NCBI RefSeq assembly: GCF_012223425.1
Contig: NZ_CP038799.1
Location: 4,262,249 to 4,326,248 of the forward strand
DNA: 64,000 bases
Direction: 5' to 3'
Source of the DNA: Mycolicibacterium frederiksbergense
GTDB taxonomy: Bacteria > Actinomycetota > Actinomycetes > Mycobacteriales > Mycobacteriaceae
Below, piece after piece: positions 59,258 to 64,000 of this stretch. Made by a program: the position numbers and the translations under genes. The notes under the pieces were generated by a model. The model did not search any database. It was not told the origin of the DNA and was given only the letters and a program-made list of their open reading frames with translations. Numbering within the stretch: position 1 is the first letter of the stretch; each line of letters starts with the position of its first letter.

Positions 59258-59285
59258 GGTATTGGCATTCTCATTTTGAGCAAGT
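59258..59285. repeat. 28-bp direct repeat, mutase-proximal copy
   Basis: The same 28-mer with G instead of C at one position, giving the exact dyad CTCATTTTGAG. It ends about 13 bp before the mutase start and overlaps the base of a TACGTT -10 candidate, so a bound protein would block the promoter. Confidence 0.85.
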
Positions 59286-59298
59286 ACGTTATCCAGTG

Positions 59299-60887
<1,589 letters not shown>

Positions 60888-60888
<1 letters not shown>

Positions 60889-61286
60889 TGGCGACACGCG
60901 TGCTGGTCGCCAAGCCCGGCCTCGACGGCCACGACCGGGGCGCCAAGATCGTCGCGCGCACCCTGCGCGACGCCGGGTTCGAGGTCATCTACACCGGCAT
61001 CCGTCAGCGCATCGAGGACATCGTTTCCATCGCGCTGCAGGAGGACGTTGCCCTGGTGGGCCTATCGATACTCTCCGGCGCCCACGTCGCCATGACCACC
61101 CGCACCGTCGACGCGCTGCGCGCCGCCGATGCCGGCGACATCGCCGTCGTGGTCGGTGGCACCATCCCGGAGTCCGATGTGCAGAAGCTGTTGGATGCCG
61201 GTGCCGCCGCGGTGTTCCCGACCGGGACGTCGTTGGAGAAGCTGGTGACCGACGTGCGGGCGCTGACCGAGAAGGTGGCCGGCTGA
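60888..61286 (+). CDS. B12-binding small subunit of acyl-CoA mutase
   Basis: A 132-residue cobalamin-binding domain. The DxHxxG motif is in KPGLDGHDRGAKIVARTL, followed by VGLSILSGAHVAMTTRTVDA and the Gly-Gly loop in VVVGGTIPES, the base-off/His-on fold. Its ATG overlaps the large-subunit stop by one base (TGATG), implying 1:1 translation. No MeaB-type GTPase chaperone is encoded nearby. Confidence 0.95.
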
Positions 61287-62242
61287 TGCGGCTGGGCGTG
61301 ATGATCGGCGCCGAGCGCGGCGATATGGCGCGCAAGGTCAGCAAGCTGATCTCCGATATCGAATGGGCCGATACGGCCGGGCTGGCCACCGCGTGGATGC
61401 CGCAGGTGCCCGACGACTTCGACCTGCTGACGATGGTCGCGCTGATGGCCTCGCACAGCACCCGCATCGAACTCGGCACCGCTGTGGTGCCGCTGCAGGC
61501 GCAGCATCCCATCGCGCTGGCCCGCCAAGCGCTTTCGGTGCACGCCATATCGAACGGTCGCCTGGCGCTAGGCGTCGGGCCGTCGCATCACTGGATCATC
61601 CGGGACATGCTGGGCCTGCCGTATGACAAGCCCGCGGCCTACACCCGCGACTATCTGCAGGTGTTCAACGCCGCGATCTCCGGGCCCGGGCCGGTGGACG
61701 TCGAGAACGACACCTTCACGGTGCACAACCCGACCGCACTTGGCGCCGCAACGCCGATGCCGGTCCTGGTCGCTGCGCTCGGCCCGGTGATGCTGCAGAT
61801 CGCCGGCGAGCACGCCGACGGGACCTCGCTGTGGATGGCCGACGAGAAGGCCATCGGCGAGCACATCGCCCCGAAGATCAACAAGGCCGCCGCCGGTGCG
61901 GGCAAGCCCGCACCGCGCATCGTGGCCGGCATCCCGGTCACGCTGTGCGCGAACTCCGAGATCGACGAGGCCAAGGACCGGGCCAACCGCATCCTGGCCG
62001 AGGCCGAGACCTCACCCAACTATCAGCGGCTGCTCGACCGTGGCGATGCCCGCACTGTCGGCGATCTCTGCGCCGCCGGTGACGAAGAGTCGATTCTCAA
62101 GCGGTTCAAAGCCTTCGCCGATGCCGGTGTCACCGACCTGTCGGTGCGGCTGCTGCCGATCGGCGATAACCGTGACGAGTTGATCGCGTCGAAGTACCGC
62201 ACCCGTGAGGTGATCGCCGAACTCGCCAAGCAGGTCTCGTGA
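61286..62242 (+). CDS. LLM-class F420-dependent oxidoreductase
   Basis: A 318-residue luciferase-like monooxygenase-fold protein. Blocks are WADTAGLATAWMPQVPDDFD, SHSTRIELGTAVVPLQAQHP, NGRLALGVGPSHHWIIRDML and VLVAALGPVMLQIAGEHADG. The pattern is of F420-using members rather than FMN monooxygenases. ATG overlaps the small-subunit stop by one base, and its end overlaps the CoA transferase start by 4 bp, so it belongs to the mutase operon. Reaction unknown. Confidence 0.9.
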   Translation: MRLGVMIGAERGDMARKVSKLISDIEWADTAGLATAWMPQVPDDFDLLTMVALMASHSTRIELGTAVVPLQAQHPIALARQALSVHAISNGRLALGVGPSHHWIIRDMLGLPYDKPAAYTRDYLQVFNAAISGPGPVDVENDTFTVHNPTALGAATPMPVLVAALGPVMLQIAGEHADGTSLWMADEKAIGEHIAPKINKAAAGAGKPAPRIVAGIPVTLCANSEIDEAKDRANRILAEAETSPNYQRLLDRGDARTVGDLCAAGDEESILKRFKAFADAGVTDLSVRLLPIGDNRDELIASKYRTREVIAELAKQVS

Positions 62243-63279
62243 CCGGCCCGCTGGCAGGCATCCGCATCATCGAGGTCGGCGTCATGCTGGCCGGCCCGTA
62301 CGCCACCATGCTGCTCGCCGACCTGGGCGCCGAGGTCATCAAGGTCGAACCACCCGGCGGCGAGATCTCCCGGCAGGTCAGTGACAGCTACTTCGCCAGC
62401 CTCAACCGCAACAAGCGCAGCGTCTGCCTGGACCTGGCGTCCACCGACGGGCGCGCCAGACTCGGTGAGCTGGTGGCCGATTCGCACGCGCTGCTGGTCA
62501 ACATGAAGCCGTCGGCGATCAAGAAGCTCGGCCTGACATATGAGAACCTGCGCCGGTACAACGAGAAGATCGTGTGCGTCGCGCTGACCGGATACGGCCT
62601 GCACGGCGGGGACGACCCGGCGTTCGACTACGTCATCCAGGCCGCGACCGGAGTGGCGGCGATGACGGGTGACCCCGAGGGGCCACCCACGCTGCCCGGC
62701 TACTCGGCGGCAGACAACTCGACCGGTCTGACCGCCGCGTTGGGCCTGCTCGCCAAGATTGTGTCCGGCCACGGCGGGCAGGTCGATGTGTGCCTGCGAG
62801 ATGTCATGCTGTCGCAGCTGAACTACCGGGCCGCTGCCTACCTGAACGACGGTGCCGAACCGAGGCGCTACCCGTTCGGTGCGCACTCCTATTATGTCCC
62901 CGCACAGCTGTTTCCGACCGCCGAAGGCCATCTCGCGCTGTTCATCACCCACGACGGTTTCTGGCGGTCGTTCGCGGGTGAAGCGGGAATCGCCGGCTTC
63001 GAGACCATGGTCGAACGGGCGGCGGCACGCGAGGATGTCCTGGCGCTGGTCTCGGCCGCGCTGGCTTCCGACACCGCGGTGAACTGGGAGATCCGGCTCA
63101 AGCCGCTCGGTATCCCCGCCGCAGCGGTGCGCTCGCTGCCGGAGGCCTTGGAGGACACTCCGGAGATGGTGGTCACCGCGGGTGATTTCCGACTGGTGGG
63201 CAGCCCGATCCGGGTGCAGGGGTTCGAACCGGAGTACCGGCCGGCACCGGTGTTCGACGCTGCCCCTCAGTCGTCGTAA
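62239..63279 (+). CDS. CaiB/BaiF family (type III) CoA transferase
   Basis: A 346-residue CoA transferase that moves CoA between acyl-CoA and acids. The start IIEVGVMLAGPYATMLLADLG and EVIKVEPPGG is the family signature, and the catalytic Asp is probably in DPAFDYVIQAATG. It is shorter than the usual about 400 residues. GTG start coupled to the LLM gene; its 3' end overlaps the convergent ferredoxin gene by 13 bp. Confidence 0.92.
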   Translation: MTGPLAGIRIIEVGVMLAGPYATMLLADLGAEVIKVEPPGGEISRQVSDSYFASLNRNKRSVCLDLASTDGRARLGELVADSHALLVNMKPSAIKKLGLTYENLRRYNEKIVCVALTGYGLHGGDDPAFDYVIQAATGVAAMTGDPEGPPTLPGYSAADNSTGLTAALGLLAKIVSGHGGQVDVCLRDVMLSQLNYRAAAYLNDGAEPRRYPFGAHSYYVPAQLFPTAEGHLALFITHDGFWRSFAGEAGIAGFETMVERAAAREDVLALVSAALASDTAVNWEIRLKPLGIPAAAVRSLPEALEDTPEMVVTAGDFRLVGSPIRVQGFEPEYRPAPVFDAAPQSS

Positions 63280-63563
63280 TCGACCGTCAGCGGGCCCGGG
63301 TCCGGGATCGCCTGACACGTCAGCACGTAGCCCTCTTCGACCTCGTCATCGTCGAGTGCGTCGTTGACCTTCATGGTCGCGGTGCCCTCGGTGAGCTTGG
63401 CGATGCAGGTGCCGCAGTTACCGGCTTCGCAGGCGAACGGGGGAGTCAGGCCGGCGCGCCGGGCCGTCTCCAGCAGTGTCTCGCCCGCGACCGGCAGTGC
63501 CGTCGTGCGGGCACCGTCGAGCAGGATCGTCACTTCGTCGGCGGGCACTGGTTCGGCCGTCAT
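63267..63563 (-). CDS. 2Fe-2S ferredoxin
   Basis: A 98-residue plant-type ferredoxin with Cys ligands in FACEAGNCGTCIAKL and LTCQA near the end. ATG 63563 has AGGAGAG 6 nt upstream; longer readings are rejected. A redox donor for a monooxygenase or oxygenase not seen in the window, or for an electron chain of the acyl-CoA pathway. It diverges from the ligase at 63636. Confidence 0.92.
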   Translation of the reverse strand: MTAEPVPADEVTILLDGARTTALPVAGETLLETARRAGLTPPFACEAGNCGTCIAKLTEGTATMKVNDALDDDEVEEGYVLTCQAIPDPGPLTVDYDD

Positions 63564-63595
63564 CAAGCTCTCCTGGGCGTCGGATTCTGATAAAA

Positions 63596-63612
63596 GGAGA
63601 ATAACATTCTCC
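63596..63612. promoter_or_regulatory. Candidate operator between ferredoxin and ligase genes
   Basis: GGAGAATAACATTCTCC has perfect 7-bp arms and a 3-bp centre. It lies 24 bp before the ligase ATG and 33 bp before the ferredoxin ATG. Its half ATTCTC also occurs in the 28-bp repeats at 59118 and 59258, so one regulator might recognise all three. Confidence 0.6.
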
Positions 63613-63635
63613 GTTGCGGATAAGGTAGTCGGTTG

Positions 63636-64000
63636 ATGCCTGCGAAGAACGATCCGGTCCTGGCTTTCGGGGACCGTCAGTACACCATGGCCGAGCTGGA
63701 TGCGCTGTCCGACGCGATGGCCGCCACGCTCGCGGCGCGCGGTGTGCGCACCGGTGACCGGGTCGCCCTGATGTCGTCCAACCGTCCCGAGTTCGTCGTT
63801 GCGCTGCGGGCGATCTGGCGCCTGGGCGCGGCGGTGGTGCTGTTGAGCTCGGCATGGAAACACGCCGAGGTGGCCCATGCGCTGGAGCTGACGACACCGG
63901 TGCTGGGGGTCGGGGACGCCTCGTTGCTCTCCGAACTGATCCCGATGCTGCACTTGGACGAGCCGATCACACCGGCCGGCGGCACATGGGAACCGGTGTC
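63636..64000 (+). CDS. Acyl-CoA synthetase, N-terminal part (runs off window)
   Basis: The first 121 residues of an AMP-binding ligase: LAFGDRQYTMAELDALSDAM, GVRTGDRVALMSSNRPEFVV and AIWRLGAAVVLLSSAWKHAE match the N-terminal domain of FadD-like enzymes. Motifs for ATP binding lie beyond the edge. ATG 63636 has AAGG 10 nt upstream and is downstream of the palindrome at 63596. Confidence 0.88.
   Translation, partial: MPAKNDPVLAFGDRQYTMAELDALSDAMAATLAARGVRTGDRVALMSSNRPEFVVALRAIWRLGAAVVLLSSAWKHAEVAHALELTTPVLGVGDASLLSELIPMLHLDEPITPAGGTWEPV

Overview
The window is a high-GC actinobacterial chromosome segment, almost certainly from a rapidly growing Mycobacterium (Mycolicibacterium type). It opens inside an rRNA operon followed by the gene order familiar from M. 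tuberculosis Rv1316c-Rv1343c: ogt, alkA, class III cyclase, nucS, methylmalonyl-CoA epimerase, fadA4, glgB, glgE, glgP, dinG, pncB, clpS, mec-cysO-cysM, rhomboid, Rv1339-type phosphodiesterase, rph, rdgB, lprD. Family assignments rest on motifs read in the translations and remembered gene order; no search was run.

Layout. 1-5003: 3' part of 16S, spacer, 23S, 5S and a strong hairpin terminator. 5049-16827: alkylation repair, DedA, a secreted protein, glutaminase, adenylate cyclase, NucS mismatch endonuclease, epimerase, thiolase, and a thioredoxin-fold protein without a CxxC. 16841-25695: a 60-bp perfect palindrome, the glgB-glgE / glgP glycogen and GlgE-pathway genes, a streptogramin-lyase-like gene coupled to glgP, and an MspA-like porin. 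25732-40981: zinc-protease lipoprotein, dinG-pncB, clpS to rhomboid (including the CysO sulfur-carrier cysteine pathway), RNase PH, RdgB, an IS30 element, an MFS exporter, DUF3817 and LprD. The murI gene expected between the rhomboid gene and the phosphodiesterase is absent.

41006-47767: the synteny breaks at a stand-alone HTH-LAGLIDADG protein gene, an intact IS256-family element with a 9-bp target duplication, and tRNA-Leu(UAG). Then come amt, two DUF4333 proteins and a second zinc-protease lipoprotein. 47805-64000 is an acyl-CoA catabolic island. It has four acyl-CoA dehydrogenase genes under a divergent GntR regulator with a perfect palindromic operator, and an SDR gene split by an IS3-family element. 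It continues with TetR, DUF1295, a small unknown protein, an acyl-CoA ligase and an SDR. Divergently there is a two-subunit B12-dependent acyl-CoA mutase with an F420-type oxidoreductase and a CoA transferase, then a ferredoxin and a second ligase that runs off the edge.

The best candidate for an undescribed system is this final island. The mutase combines isobutyryl-CoA-mutase-like split architecture with methylmalonyl-CoA-mutase-like carboxylate-binding residues and an altered active-site position. It is paired with a divergent SDR-ligase-small protein-DUF1295-TetR operon across two near-identical 28-bp repeats. Three unrelated insertion sequences, each with readable ends, show recent transposition.
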